Shown here: one piece after another, positions 24,509 to 38,841 of the stretch
How positions within the stretch are numbered: the first letter of the stretch is position 1
How the letters are laid out: each line of letters starts with the position of its first letter
Assembly: GCA_016617855.1 (NCBI GenBank)
Contig: JAECUM010001138.1
Location: 124,001-188,000 of the forward strand
DNA length: 64,000 nt
Direction: 5' to 3'
Origin: Megalonaias nervosa
Lineage: Eukaryota > Mollusca > Bivalvia > Unionida > Unionidae
Notes under the pieces: generated by a model
The model's input: the letters and a program-made list of their open reading frames with translations, nothing else
What the model was told of the DNA's origin: nothing
Databases searched by the model: none
Position numbers and translations under genes: made by a program

Positions 24509-26718
24509 ATTTCATCATTACAATATTCACAAGTGATAAAATAGAATATGGTATCTGTGGATTGCACACATTATATCTATTTATGTATGGTTTGGTGTTT
24601 TTTTTCTTTTGAGAAATGAAATTGACTGACATAATGTAATAATCATGAGTTCTCTGTAAAATATCGGGAGATATTACTAGATCGGGAGGTAGGTGTGGAA
24701 ATACCCCCAAAATCGGGAAGTTTTTCTCCCGGCTTTAGAGTTGACAGGTATGAACTGTCCAGTCTTGTGGAATTTCATTCAGGGCTTGTGAGTTCATTCA
24801 AGTCACCAGCCCTGGGCCTGTGCCTAAAAAATATTTTCTTTGAGCACTGACCAGTACAGTACATAAACTATTATACCAGACATGTCTATATTATCAGATT
24901 TGTCAATACGCTAACTGTAGCCTGCATGTAAAATACACTGTAATTGAACCATAAGAAGGAAGCTTCTTAATGTTTAAATTAATTACTTATGATTTCTGCT
25001 TTGCAGATTTATTTGGGGGGATTTTTGTGTGTGGAAAACTAATGCTTAAGTTACGACTGATGAAAACCGTTCTCAATGTACACCTCCCTGGTAATGGATA
25101 TTGTTTCACACACAAGTTGGTACCTGTTCTAGTCTCTTCGCCCAGAATTTAGCATGGTCTCTGTGTTTCAGTGTTGGATGTATATTTTCAAAATATTAGT
25201 CCTTAGGTGGTGTGTTGGGGGTAGGTAATGAATATGACATTTATATATAATACGATTGAATCTCATCCTTCTTAAATGAATTTATTGCATTGTGGTAAAT
25301 TTTTAATTTTTACATTGGGCACCATCACTTAATCCTTATCCTTATCACATTTTTGCACAGCACACGATGTATAAGTATTTATTTTAAAATTACATTGCTT
25401 TTTTAAAATTCTTAACACAGTTCAACAGATTTTGTTATGATCATCTCTCGGAAACAGATTCAACTTCTTAATGTGCAACCCAAATCTGGTCTCCTCCTGT
25501 CTGTCTCGCCTGCCATGTTTCTGTTTCTATTCGAGGACTGGCTAGTACTGATTCACAGGACCACGTGATTTGTCGTCTCATCAAAACTTGGAAAAACTCA
25601 ACAATTTACGGAATCGTGGTATCTTCCACGCAATATAATCACTACCTGCCTACGATATGTAATTTATAAACATTACAGTCGAATTAAAATTTGTAGAGAA
25701 TTACATACATAAAAGAAGAAATTTTATTTCTGGTCTCCTTTAAACTACAAGATTTCTATTACATACAAAACCACTAAATCCCAACACATTCATATCAACG
25801 AAATATTGTATGACATTCTTACAGCACATGAATCATGACTATTGTGATTATTTCTGAACTTAAGGAAAAACTGAAGTATGAATAAATAATTAGAAACTTA
25901 CATCAGTGAACACATTGTATGTAATTGAGACTAACCTTGCCTTCCTGAGCCCTTGCTCACTTGTCAGATAATTCTGTCTCTTCTGTGGATCCAGGTCTCA
26001 AACATTTCTGGACCCCCTTGTCCCTTGGATGATTTATTTAACTAGAAGAGTACTCACCACTGATCTCAGAGCCCTTCAGACTTTGCCCCTTGGCAGAAAA
26101 ACTTGGACTGAATAATATCACAAGGGAGGTTATTTTACGAGTCTGAATCCCATCTGGGAACACACACACACCCTTATTTAGCTTAGCCAGTCAGGGTTAC
26201 ACCTTTAACTACCCAAAAATGTTTATCATTCCTATCAGAGTTAGAATACCAGTATTCTCTCTAGTCTGCCTTTCTTAATAACTATTCCAGAAAATATCAT
26301 ATTATGACACCTGTTTCAGATAGCCCTCAACTTCCTAAATCTTTTCCAGGTTTGTCTCAAACTGTTGTCATTTTATTGACCTTGCATTAACACTGTACTC
26401 TGGCCTAACCATTAACCATGTAGGTCCTAATTAAAATTCATTTCATGCCCCAAACAAAACAGATTCCATCCCTCGCAGTCAATAATTTATAGTGAGTCTA
26501 ACCCATACGTCAAATTTAATGTTGGCATGTCGCGCCGACCCTGACAGAATGTACAGCGAAATTATTCTACAAAAACTAATTCAGATGCAATTTGATGTGA
26601 ACATTGTTTCATAGACCTAAATGTGTCTTTTGTGAGCTTTTTGTGTTGTCTACTCCATTTTGGACAAAGTCATGACACTTGATGGTGAACTTGATATTAT
26701 TACATGGGATGTTGATTG

Positions 26719-27300
26719 TCATCATCATCATCTATCCCTTAACCCAAAGAGGTCATTGGGGCACCACAATTGACATTATAACCAGTTCTCTCCATCTTTC
26801 CCTGTTCTCTACTGCCCTTTGGGAATCTCCAAATCCCATGCCTGTCCACTCTTCCCACCTCTTTTTCTGTCTGCCTCTTCTTCTGCACCCTCGCACTGTG
26901 CCTTGCAAGATTGTTTTTGCCAGTCCAGATGATCTTGAGACATGACCGTACCACTTCAGTTTGCGCTTTTTTAAAGTGGTCAAGAGGTCTTGGCTCGTTG
27001 GATCCTGTTGTGGACTTCTTCGTTGGTTACATGGTCAATGTATGAGATGCCAAAGATCTTGCGGTAGCATCTCATTTCGAAGGTTTGAATCCTTTTTTGT
27101 AGATCTGAGGTGAGCGTCCATTTTTCACAAGCATACAGAAAAATGGATATGACAGTTGAGCACATCAGCCTTATTTTGGAACCAAAAGCAATGTTGGTGT
27201 CTTTCCATATTGGTCTCAACCTTGTTATTGCTGCTGTTGTCTGGGCAGTCCTGCTAAGTAGTTCTGGTTTGAAGCCCTCATCTGTGATAATTGATCCCAA
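26719..27300 (-). mobile_element. LINE (non-LTR retrotransposon), 5'-truncated 3' end
   Basis: Flanked by GTTGATTG at 26711-26718 and 27301-27308, a likely target-site duplication. On the minus strand the first 320 bp encode the end of a reverse transcriptase: LGSIITDEG is only partly kept, then SIFLYACEKW and RCYRKIFGISY, followed after a frameshift by KLKWYGHVSRS and RRRGRQKKRW, the basic C-terminal stretch usual in endonuclease/reverse-transcriptase LINEs. The 3' end is a GAT-repeat tail, read as ATCATCATC on the plus strand. Dead-on-arrival copy; exact clade not assigned. Confidence 0.85.
26753..27300 (-). pseudogene. LINE reverse transcriptase, C-terminal fragment
   Basis: Two overlapping frames (27300-26980 and 26983-26753) together cover the thumb/C-terminal region of the RT. 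They are joined by a frameshift near 26980. The catalytic RT motifs lie upstream and are absent because the copy is 5'-truncated. The plus-strand frames over the same bases are antisense shadows. Confidence 0.8.
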
Positions 27301-27308
27301 GTTGATTG

Positions 27309-29389
27309 GATTGATGAGTAAATTATGGCATCAAATGCCCATCTTCACCTATCTTTCTTTTACCAACACAAGTTCTTAAGCACATGGGTTGAGCCAGTTT
27401 TAGTGAGCGGGTCTTTTGTGATCCACTGATTGCTAATAGCTCTAGTTGAACCATATTGATTAATATAATTTCTTCATCAAGTTTCATTAAGACTGTCACA
27501 CTATTTTGCTTGTAATATTTGCTGTATATGGTTCCTTACTTCATGTTGTGTGGTGGGATGCAGTCACCCATGTTTTATGGTTCATTTCCATGGTAGTTTA
27601 CAGGTAAATTGGGGGTGAGGTTTGAATGGAAATCCAGAAATAAAGTTTTGGAAGCTTATGATCAATACTATTCCTGTGTCAATCTTGTTAAAATCAGATC
27701 TCTACTGTCCTATGTGAAGATCTGACTGCAACCGCTGAATTAGCCAATGGAAATGCAGCTTTCAGAAATCTGAGAGTGAATCAAATTGTTGGGCACACAT
27801 TGATGCTGTTCAGCCTAGTCTCCCAAATGTGAAGATATAAGACTTCATCTGATTGGCTAATAAAATTAGCAGTTATGGTAATATAGGTCAGAAGAACATG
27901 ACCCCTAAGCAGTGGTTGTCAGATTTTCATGTAGGATGATGGTGATTTGATTTTAATCAGATTGATTCCAATGTTTGTTCATACATGTGATAAAAATGAA
28001 AGGTCAACTTGGAACACATCAGGAGATTTGCAAAATTTGGTCAGGAGTTTTGACCTGAAAGAGGGAGGGCTTTTATCAACCCAATTTTTAGCGTGCAAAT
28101 GGGCAAAAATTACTACTGTTGATCAAATTTCCATTTTTAAAATAATTAAAATATGCAGTTCAGTCCTTTCACATTAACTTGCTGCCTTTCACATTCTATA
28201 TATGTAACACAAGCATTTTTGGCATTTTATATAAGATCATTACTTGGATTATTGGTGGCAGTTCTCATCATTGTTGATCTTAGCACTCGAAAGATTATGT
28301 GCTGTCACAAAATCCAGGTTTTCTCTCGAGTCAGCCTCAGCTTTCCTCAGAATGGAACCTGTCCTTTCATTGTCTGCATTGGAATATGGCAATGTGAATA
28401 CAACTCTACTGAGTGCTCCATGAAGTTTGAAGTTTTTCTTGCTTGTGGGTAGATTCAGATTGCTGACTGTTTGCCAACGCTGCTCAAAACTGGTACTGTC
28501 TGGGTTAAATTTGGGAGGTTCGTCTTTGGGAGACAGAATCTAGTTCTGAATTTCATCTTCTTGTGCAGTTCTGTCACTCTGGGTTAAAGTTATGAACCTT
28601 TCATACAGCTTCACCACTGCAGTAAAAAATGCCAAACAATAGAACTTTGAAATATACTTGCTGTGGATATACAGTAGGTAAATTCAGATATAATAATATA
28701 TGGCAATTCTTTTTATTTCTAATAAACTTTTGTTTTTGTGCTGCAGTTAAGCTATCAAGCAAGATTACATGTCCATGCATTTTTGTTGTTAAGAAGAACT
28801 TACTTCCAATTTTCACAATAAATGAATGGTCACTGAATTCACCGGTCACTGAATTCACATGTTGGAGCTGAGACCTTTTCCTTTATGTCTGAGTTTAGGT
28901 AGGCCGTGGCTTCATTGAGTTCATCATGGCATGGAAACTTGTCCACCATACTGACCACTGTGCAGTAGAACTGTCACACATGCCTGAAAAAACATTGTAC
29001 ATAGTGGTTTTAATATATTATGAAACATATTTCTGAGTGCACACAAAATGTAAAATGAAGGATTTTTAATATATTGAAATGCAAGTATGAATGGAAACAA
29101 CTGTAACAAAATTTATAATAATAAATATTGGTATGACTGATTGAGTATGAAGTTTTCTCCATCTCTGGACATAGCCCTTCAAGGTTGGCCATTGCTGTAA
29201 TAGATGCTTCCTACACCTCCATTGACTGCCGCCTTACTGAGTAGTGCATTGTTTCAGCAGATTCATGGGTTTCACATAACATCCTGAAATTGTTTTGACT
29301 TTTCTTTTCTTGTGGAGCTGAAAGACATTATAATTGGCCTGAGTACCTTTTCAGCTTCTCATTTTAATGGCAATACATTTCCTATTTAA

Positions 29390-29390
<1 letters not shown>
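27309..29390. other. Unrecognised sequence
   Basis: AT-rich DNA with several short open frames and no supported exon. The segment 27740-27920 ('ggtcagaagaacatgacccctaagcagtgg') resembles 2480-2640 and is probably an old dispersed repeat. Confidence 0.4.

Positions 29391-29448
<58 letters not shown>
29391..29448. repeat. (TG)n microsatellite
   Basis: 29 TG units without interruption. Confidence 0.95.
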
Positions 29449-29451
<3 letters not shown>

Positions 29452-32316
29452 CAGTATGTGAATCAATACGAATGACATCAGTGATTAGAAAAAAGATCTC
29501 AGATAAAAAGCTACTTCATTTTATTGTCATGATTCTAGTTATAGGATCATACCTGTGATAGAGTGGAGGTAGACATCAACAAGATCTTCAACAGGAAGAG
29601 GCAGTGCCTTTACGCCCTTCTTGTTGCAGATATTATCCAGGTGGCACATGCATCCAATGTTAAAAACCTTGGGATTTCTCTAACTCTTGACAGAACAATG
29701 TTTTTTCCAATCTTTATGTTACAGTTGTCACTTCATATCCAATGCATTTGTCTCAAGGAAAATTTCTGGCTCAGAAATATTATAGAATCTGTTGCAGTGG
29801 TTTCATAAGGTTTAAATCCTAGAAATGACACTTCTATCAATATAATTCTTTTGGAATTCTACTGAATCAGTTGAATTATTAAATATTTTGTGCCTGAAGA
29901 AGCATGTATTAAATGCGAAACTAGTTGCACAGAATTATTGGCATTTGTGTTGTTTTTTATCCCAATACTGAATCAGTTAAAAACAAAAACAACCACTTGA
30001 GTAGTATCCATCACTGGTTTTTATTTCCAGTTAGCCATGCATACTGATAATACTGTTTCAGTATTCTCCCATCAGTAGCTGATAATTATCAAATACTGAT
30101 CATAGGAGATGAAACATCTTGCATAATCGGATTATTATTCAATCCACCCCCAAGCATCTAAGTTGTTTTGATGTTAGAAGACTATCCTTGCATGAAGCAC
30201 TGATGCATACATTAAACCATCACATCTTTTGTGACCTTAAGTCTAATTTGAGGATGCCTTTATTTTCATCATTATCATTACTATCACCATCCTTTAAAAA
30301 TAACAATCAGATCTGGAAAATGATTGTTATTTACTAGTATTATAGATGAAGACAAAGACATCATTCATCCTACACATTTGGGATTAATTCCTCTACTGTA
30401 CCCATATTATTACTATTATTATTATTATTATTATTATCAGTATAGTGTGATCATGGTTTCTTACTAACAATAAAAATTCAAAGAGACTTAAATATGCATT
30501 CTGCTCTTCCTGTAAAGCTGATCAGCTACTGTGGCAAGAATGACATCACAAATCATGCAAAAACCCCATCTCATAAAATCATAATAAATATGAAACAAAT
30601 ATGCCATCACTGAAATTCATGTTCTCAGAATCTGCATCAAATGTGTATTGTTACAAGTGCTGAAACACTTTTTGCCAACTTTATAGGCAAACATAACCTG
30701 GCAGATCATTCTTCAAATCTAATCAAAATAATGTCCCTGGACTAAGAAATTGCACAGTTGTCATGCAAATGGACAAATACTCACATGTGAACCAAACTTT
30801 GGGTCATCATTGTAATGAGAAAGTCAGACATTTCAGCAATGAAAATTATCATTTATGAGTCAAATGATCAGGAGGATAATAGAATGTTGACAGGCTTAGT
30901 TTGTGTTTTAACAAGGATGCACACAGGATATCTGCAAGATTCCTTGCAATACCAACTTGTAACACTCAATCAAAAGAACTGCTTGGATAGAATATAAATG
31001 TATGTATTACTAAGTGTAACTATTTTATTGTTTGTACAATTTACAGTCCTAGGAGCAGTTTGAGAGAAGGGGGATTGAAGAATATGAAATTACCGAAGAG
31101 AGAAATGAAACATACAAGTGAAACTCCTAATTGGGAGGGTTTTTCTCCCAAGTTGAAAAGTGTCTACTGCCACTCATTGAAATCACACATGTACATAACA
31201 TTTTTGGTGAAAAATAAATTTATTTTCGCAGTTTGGTTCCAGTGTAGTATATTTTTCCTGCCATTGGATTATATCAGTCTCAAACAGTTATGAAAATTTT
31301 CTACATCGATCTGGAACTTCAGATTTTGTGTTCATGATTGTATGTTAAACTGACTGGCATTTGACAGGAAGTATTTAAAGGACTAAAGACTTCTGACAGT
31401 ATAAAGTTTAAAAAAAGATGATTTTATGGTACCAAAAAAAGCTTTAATAAAATATATCTTCATTTTAATCCTTTTTTGTAACATTTTGGGTATAACTTGA
31501 GATATATATCACAATTAAGAATTTGAGAGGGGTCAGCCAAGAAAGAGTTCCATTCAATAAATGGTATGTAGACTTTCAGAATTGGTCCTCCACCTTTTTG
31601 ATTTACTATCGTGATAACTGATTTATTGTTATACACACTGCTGCTCTAAATAAAATGCAATAATGAGCTAAGTTGGTGAAAATGCATGAAATTAATATAG
31701 ATAGTGAGACAAGATAAGATCTTAGAAGTAGTTTCTTTGTTTCTTTTTCAGTGTCTATCCATCCTGTGAAGTTTTGCATTTAGATCACTTTTCAGGTACA
31801 ATGGTGGGGCATAGGTATTTCATGAACACATCTGGTGTTTAAACCCAACTAGAACAAACTTAATCCTTGAGGATTTTCCGTATGTGTCTTCACCATGTAA
31901 TTTCTATTAGTGGTGCCCTTGCTTATTGATTAGGTAATGAAATTGAGAAATTGCCAATGGGCTTAAAACTTGGGTCTAATGAAAATCAGTTTGCAGTTTC
32001 TTAGCAACAAGTTTGCTCTGCTGTGTCTAATTATGATTACTATCTACTATATGGAGGGTGCCATACTTCACACTGAGAACTATAAAAGATTATCATATTT
32101 TCTTGATTGACTTTTGGGAAGTTTATCAAAACATGGCTAATAGTATTGGCCAATGGACATACAAGTGTAAATTAAATTATTAAATTACTTTATGTATATC
32201 AGCAAGTTCTTATCAGGAAATCAGTCAAATCACACATGGTATTATTTATATCAATTTTACCACATGATAATTTAAATTGAATTATCATTACATACAATAA
32301 CTACCTACATTTTGCC

Positions 32317-32320
<4 letters not shown>
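29449..32320. other. Unrecognised sequence
   Basis: No supported gene. A short TTA repeat lies at 30408-30437. The frame at 31060-31293 follows an AG acceptor-like site at 31045 but has no clear donor or family motif. Confidence 0.4.

Positions 32321-32393
<73 letters not shown>
32321..32393. repeat. (AT)n microsatellite
   Basis: About 36 AT units. The ORF over it is an Ile-Tyr artefact. Confidence 0.95.
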
Positions 32394-32395
<2 letters not shown>

Positions 32396-33265
32396 CAAAA
32401 CTGGCCATTGCACAAAGATAACCACTGTACACAGGTTCACATTTTAAAATTGGCTTTTGAAGAAATACTATGAACCAAATATTGTTATCATCATCATCAT
32501 CATTAGTATTATTGTTATTGTTATTATTATCAAGATTGGTTTGTGTGCACTGTACAAAAAAATCATAATAATCCTCACTGAGAAATTGCAATGACAAGCT
32601 TGTGAGTTTATTTTATATAGGGTATAACTGTTAGGCAACCAAAACATGTTTCCCATTGCACTGGTTTTAAAATTAGGTTAGGTAGGTAGGTTTTACAAGT
32701 GCTTCAAGTGCTGGGCAAAACTGACTCAATTAGATGCGCAAATCAATTTCATGAATTTTAAAAAAAAAAATGTTTTCTTGGTATCTTTAGGCAAAAGAAT
32801 TGCTAGGATCGGCAACAAAAAAACAGGGACAGTTGGCTGACTGGAAACACATATATTTTGTTTTTGGCCTTATCATTACTGTAATGACCCAAAAAGAACA
32901 ATTTGGACTCTTTTCTAAGGAAATGGCTGCTTAAGGAGACAAGATGGGTACATATTAGAATAAGAGAGGTAGCTTGCATGGAAGTTGACTGTTCAGTCAT
33001 AATAGTTGATTTTCTTGTTATTGTCTATCTTAAGTTATGTATCAAAGATTCATTGTTTGCTTATCAGTTTGAGGGGATAATAGTTGTAAATTAGAATAAG
33101 ATTAATTAAAATATATTGTTCAATAAAAGCCTATTTAGAAATGTTGTTTGTCTTCTCCATTTTTAAAAACAAAACAACCCCAACCTCTCCCTACCAAATA
33201 TGTGTTTTGATACAAGTCATCTTAAAATGCACAAAAATAGTTGTCCTGTTTAGTTTATTTTACTT
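32394..33265. other. Unrecognised sequence
   Basis: AT-rich DNA with a short ATC/TTA-rich stretch at 32490-32530 and no coding signature. Confidence 0.4.
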
Positions 33266-33450
33266 TGATAGGTTCTTATGTTATCAGCTATTGTTATGAC
33301 AAACTGATAAGCTTAATGTTAATTAAGTTCTTGTGTTATCAGCTATTGTGATGACAAACTGATAAGCTTGATGGTAATTAATAGGTTCTTATGTTATCAG
33401 CTATTGTTATGACAAACTGTCAAACTGATAAGCTTAATGGTAATTAAGTT
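33266..33450. repeat. Tandem repeat, 3 x about 62 bp
   Basis: Each unit has TTATCAGCTATTGTTATGAC then AAACTGATAAGCTTAATGGT and AATTAA. The third unit contains a short internal duplication (CAAACTGT). Confidence 0.9.
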
Positions 33451-33980
33451 TATTCTTTTGCTGGTAATTGTTCATTGAATGATTACATGAGATATAGAGT
33501 CTCCACATTAAATAGAAATGTGATGATTTGAAGACATTTAGAATAGCTAATGGGTTATTTTTAGATCAGTCCTATCAACTACTATCACTTAAACTGCTTA
33601 GTTGATTACTATTTGGGGCAGAGAGGACATGTATGATACCAGAGAATGATAAACCGTTTAATGCATCAGGGGCAACATTTAGGGGACCTTTTTAGTATTG
33701 TAAAAATAGAATTGATGAAATCTATCGCAACCAGATTCAATTTGTTGCCAGTAAAGGCATCTATATTAAGGTCTTGCATTAAACTTTTTGAAAGTCAAAT
33801 AACTTTTATATCAGGTTGCTGTATTCAGTGAAAATTCTGGATTATATTTAAGAATTTAACTTTATATTTTGCAAGATTCATGAATGCTGTAAATTATGAA
33901 GTTCAATTATAATTACAAATACTTATAAAAATAATAACGACTATCAAGAAATAAATAACTATATTGTAACCATTCTTTAC

Positions 33981-34289
33981 GACTGCTATGGTGGCCTAGT
34001 GGTTAGAGCGTCCGCCTCGGATGCGGGAGGTTGCGGGTTCAAACCCCCACCAGGTCTTACCAAAGACAATAAAAAATGGTACTAACAGCTGCCTCGCTTG
34101 GCGCTCAGCATTAAGAGGTTAGTGTTAGGACTGGTCGGCCTGGTGTCAGGGTAATGTGACTGGGTGGGACATCATGCCACATGTCTGCAGCATGATGCCC
34201 CAGTGCTAGACATCACTATAAACTGTCACACTGCAGACATCGTAGCGATATGACTGAAAAATTGTTAAAGCTATGTTAAAAATCCAAAT

Positions 34290-34346
<57 letters not shown>

Positions 34347-34352
34347 ACAAAC
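33981..34352 (+). mobile_element. tRNA-derived SINE, complete, AC tail
   Basis: The best-preserved copy. Flanked by the 12-bp target-site duplication ACCATTCTTTAC (33969-33980 and 34353-34364). Head: A-box TGGCCTAGTGGTTAGAGCG and B-box GGGTTCAAACC, the RNA polymerase III promoter. Core: AGTGTTAGGACTGGTCGGCC and GTGACTGGGTGGGACATCAT. The tail after AAAAATCCAAATC has expanded to a 58-bp CA repeat. Confidence 0.92.
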
Positions 34353-34704
34353 ACCATTCTTTACAAATATTATTGAAGTACAGAAGCAGGGTGCATGAAT
34401 ACAAGAGTAGTCTCTTCCAGGTGTTATGAACTTATGAACTAATGCATGATACAGCTTTAACCAGTTTAGATGTTTATTACAAAGGCTTGCTAAAAGTGTG
34501 TAATAAAAACTATACATATCAAAAATGTGTACCCTGATATGCTACATGTTACTGTCTCACCTGTGTAAGCAAAATGAATATGAACATAATGCACTGACAG
34601 GCAAGACCAACTTGTGCAGAATCCTTAATTTTTATTGTGTCATTGCACATCCATTTATAGTATGAAATAGTTGATTCATTTTATTTGTGGAGTTGTGATT
34701 AATA

Positions 34705-34749
<45 letters not shown>
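34705..34749. repeat. (GAT)n microsatellite
   Basis: 15 GAT units, followed by a short TTC repeat. The poly-Met ORF here is an artefact. Confidence 0.95.
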
Positions 34750-36266
<1,517 letters not shown>

Positions 36267-36284
36267 TACTCATTTAAATTATGT

Positions 36285-36545
36285 TGTTGTTGTTGTTGTT
36301 GTTGTTGTGGGGCTTAACGCCATTTTTCAGCACGCGATAGGCTATACATGGCAGCCAGTATTAATGGTGGAGGAAGAAACCGGGAAATCCGCAGAAAGAA
36401 CCACTGACCCACAAGAAGCTACTGGCAAGCTTTCTCACATATCCACATTCACCGAATCTTAGACTCGAACCCACGCAGACAGAGGTGAGATGGCAGTGAT
36501 CCGTAACGGAGAGCGCTTTAGACCACTCGGCCACTCGGGGCCCCT
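36285..36545 (-). mobile_element. tRNA-derived SINE (CAA tail), complete
   Basis: Flanked by the 13-bp target-site duplication ATTTAAATTATGT at 36272-36284 and 36546-36558. On the minus strand the head reads GGCCGAGTGGTCTAAAGCG with a B-box GGGTTCGAGTC, and the 3' end is GGCGTTAAGCCCC followed by eight CAA units. Young: the duplication is perfect. Confidence 0.92.
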
Positions 36546-36558
36546 ATTTAAATTATGT

Positions 36559-37349
36559 ACCCAAAAGGTTTTTTTGACTACTTTTTAAAACAAAAGTAAT
36601 CTGCTTGATTCATTGGTAAAATTCATTATTTCTGATATTTATTTGATGAAATTCCAAAGAATATTAATAATGACTGTTAACTTTCAAATTGCAGCTCTAA
36701 ACTTTGCTGCAAGTTACTTTAAGACTGCATGCGGGATGTTTTTATCTTTCCCAATTGAAAATCTTTGTTTTATATTTTGATTTGACTCTTATGTCAAACT
36801 TGGGGAGGATGGTAGAAAATTTTATGTAATACATTTTGTTGACACTGATGACACAGTTATAGATAGAAGGCATGCATTTAAACTATTTATCCCTAACAGA
36901 AATTCCTTATTGACCTAAATCCCATTGAATTATATCATAATACTAAAATCACTTGTCTTGAGTGACTTTTGAATGTCAACAAATTCCACTAAGTCCTCAA
37001 ATCTTCCTGTTTGACAGCTGGAATTTCATGTTTTCTAAATCCTTCAACATTCTATGTTCTCAGATTTAAGCCTTTGTTATTGTTATTGAAAATCAGAATG
37101 TTCATGTTGCATCACATTTTCTTGATAGGAATTCAGATTGGACATGAAGAAAATTCATTCATGCTCAAAAAAAGAATCTCAAGCCACTTCTTGAAGGGTG
37201 CAAATCCTTCATGTTTGCAATTGAGCAATAGAGATAGGGGAGAACATCTACCAATTGAGATTTTTCACAGATAATGGGTAGCCATTACATAACAGTCCAG
37301 ATTTGTCCTTCAATGAAAGTTACCTAGCTGTCACTCTTCCTTGTTTCAG
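36559..37349. other. Unrecognised sequence
   Basis: AT-rich DNA upstream of the first candidate exon; contains a pyrimidine stretch and acceptor TTCCTTGTTTCAG ending at 37349. No promoter could be recognised. Confidence 0.35.
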
Positions 37350-37406
37350 TGCACAGAGATTCCATAAAGCCTGCAGACCTGATGTCCCCCCTGAAGCATT
37401 TTCCAA
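37350..37406 (+). CDS. Candidate exon of the Cdc25-like gene
   Basis: 57 bp bounded by a strong acceptor (TTCCTTGTTTCAG) and donor (A/GTGAGT). Two frames are open. Only the frame giving DVPPEAFS leaves two bases over, which fits the phase of the exon at 48457 (and of the 15-bp microexon at 37753, which keeps phase). The other open frame reads MSPLKHFP, which looks more like a Cdc25 Ser-Pro region but would not join in phase. Assignment rests on splice signals and position only. Confidence 0.4.
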
Positions 37407-37752
37407 GTGAGTATCACAATCTGCTTTATAGCTTCCATATTTTGTTCCTGGGTATTTGATTCATATCACTCCCATCTTCTCTTTATATAACCCCCCCAGT
37501 AAATCCATCCTACAGTAGTTGGGATGATATTGCATGGATATCAAGTGGGTAAATTGCCATTTGATCAAGGGTGCATCCTTGGCAATAAGCACAGTTTTGA
37601 GGTTGTAAATTCATTGGACAAATTATTGTTGTACAAGAGGATTTCAGACCAAAGGAGACTTGAGGATCTTTGCACATTAGCTGATAAGGGTTTCTTCATA
37701 ACAACTCTTTCACAATGGCCGGAGTCTTGACACTAGAGATGTCTTTTCGCAG

Positions 37753-37767
37753 GATTGACTTGTCAGG
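37753..37767 (+). CDS. Candidate microexon, or end of a first coding exon
   Basis: 15 bp (IDLSG in phase) between TCTTTTCGCAG and GTAAGTACA, the best donor in this region. An alternative reading starts at the ATG at 37738 (MSFRRIDLSG) with the upstream bases as 5' UTR. Both readings end with two bases, matching the exon at 48457. Confidence 0.4.
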
Positions 37768-38840
37768 GTAAGTACAGCTTTATTTTAAAATAAGAAAATT
37801 GTTTTTTAGTTTAAATATTCATTTTTAATTTCTATTAATGTGCATAATGATTTGTACTTTTCATTGAAATAAAAGTTTTGGGCAGTTAGATTTTTCTTTT
37901 CCCTTTTTTTTTTTACTTGTTTGATTAAAAGTCTTAACTTTCTGTATTTTTCCCCCTCATTCATGTACTTTAACACACAGTTGAGATGATTAAATATTGT
38001 TAACTTCTCAGATATAAAAAATGTCACTTTTCTATCTCAATTTAAATTCTAATTGTAGTAATTTTGCTTGCATGTGCTTAAGTACATCTACCACAGTTGG
38101 TGGGCAAAAAGGCATGACATTTTTTTATGACATTGATAATGCACAGAAATTTTACAAAGTTTTGTGACAAATTTCAGATCAGTATCATTGACTCTTTATA
38201 CAAGAAGCTTTAATGAATGTGTTCAACAGTGTTACATTGGCATTCACTGTGGGTGGGGGATTTTGCTCAGCTCTTTCACTATATTCAAATAGTGACAATT
38301 GGCAGTGGAAATAAAAAACAAATCACTTTTACCCAACAAAGTCACAACCCCAAAGGAATAGTCTTGAATCTGCTGCCACAGTTATTTAATTGTTCAGAGA
38401 AGCGAACATAATTATATATTCATTACTGCTTGTTTTGTTTTTTTGAATATATAAAATGATGTTGTTTGCCCATAGGGTATACTTTCAGCAAAAGTCTTTA
38501 CATAAGCCAACAAGATATGCATCAAAATGAATGGATATGTGACTGTATGACTGTGTATTCCATAACTGTAAATCATAATACATGCAGTTTCATGCCCATA
38601 AATGCTCACAAATCTATTACATTTATGTATATTCCTGAAATTTAGTTTTTACTAAACTATGACTAATTCAATAGACACAATATTTTATCATATTTTGAAC
38701 ATGGATATTTTCCCAAATATAATTTCTTGCTGAATTTGTGAAAATATTATACTCGCAGAATTTTTTTTAACGACTCGCAGCATTTTATTACATTTGTGCT
38801 TACAGAGTAATCAGCTGATACTACACCTCACAGCTTGTGT
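37768..38840. other. Intronic, unrecognised sequence
   Basis: AT-rich sequence inside the proposed 10.7-kb intron; nothing recognisable. Confidence 0.35.
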
Positions 38841-38841
38841 T

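Larger units (their letters stand above)
22422..25739 (+). mobile_element. Kolobok-like DNA transposon, 3318 bp
   Basis: Flanked by TTAA at 22418-22421 and 25740-25743. Ends AGGAGACCAGAAATCAATGG and, read inwards, AGGAGACCAGAAATAAAATT are near perfect inverted repeats. It carries a THAP zinc-finger exon at 22643, as Kolobok transposases do. The rest has no long ORF, so it is inactive. It sits inside LTR copy A and itself contains a hAT-type MITE at 24365-24508. Confidence 0.8.
21433..26548 (-). mobile_element. LTR of a retrotransposon (copy A), interrupted by a Kolobok-like element
   Basis: 21433-22417 and 25744-26548 together align along their length with 44800-46531, and in parts with 61437-63163. 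Shared landmarks include 'agcccccatatg', 'accattctgtta', 'ggtgataggtcagcattt', 'gatgatttatttaa' and 'gcagaaaaacttggactga'. Copy C adjoins gypsy pol on the minus strand, which sets the orientation. The LTR would be about 1.8 kb without the insertion. No internal retroelement genes adjoin it, so it is best read as a solo LTR. Exact ends are uncertain by tens of bases. Confidence 0.6.

Noticed and set aside
26679..27379. Plus-strand ORFs at 26679-26945 and 27110-27379
   Set aside because: They are antisense to the LINE reverse transcriptase fragment.
31045..31293. Possible exon after a TTTACAG acceptor
   Set aside because: No good donor, no family motif, and no phase link to the Cdc25-like exons.
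33981..34060. tRNA gene (A-box and B-box present)
   Set aside because: The promoter boxes are the head of a SINE with core, tail and target-site duplication. The same holds at 3218, 18348, 36545 and 50521.
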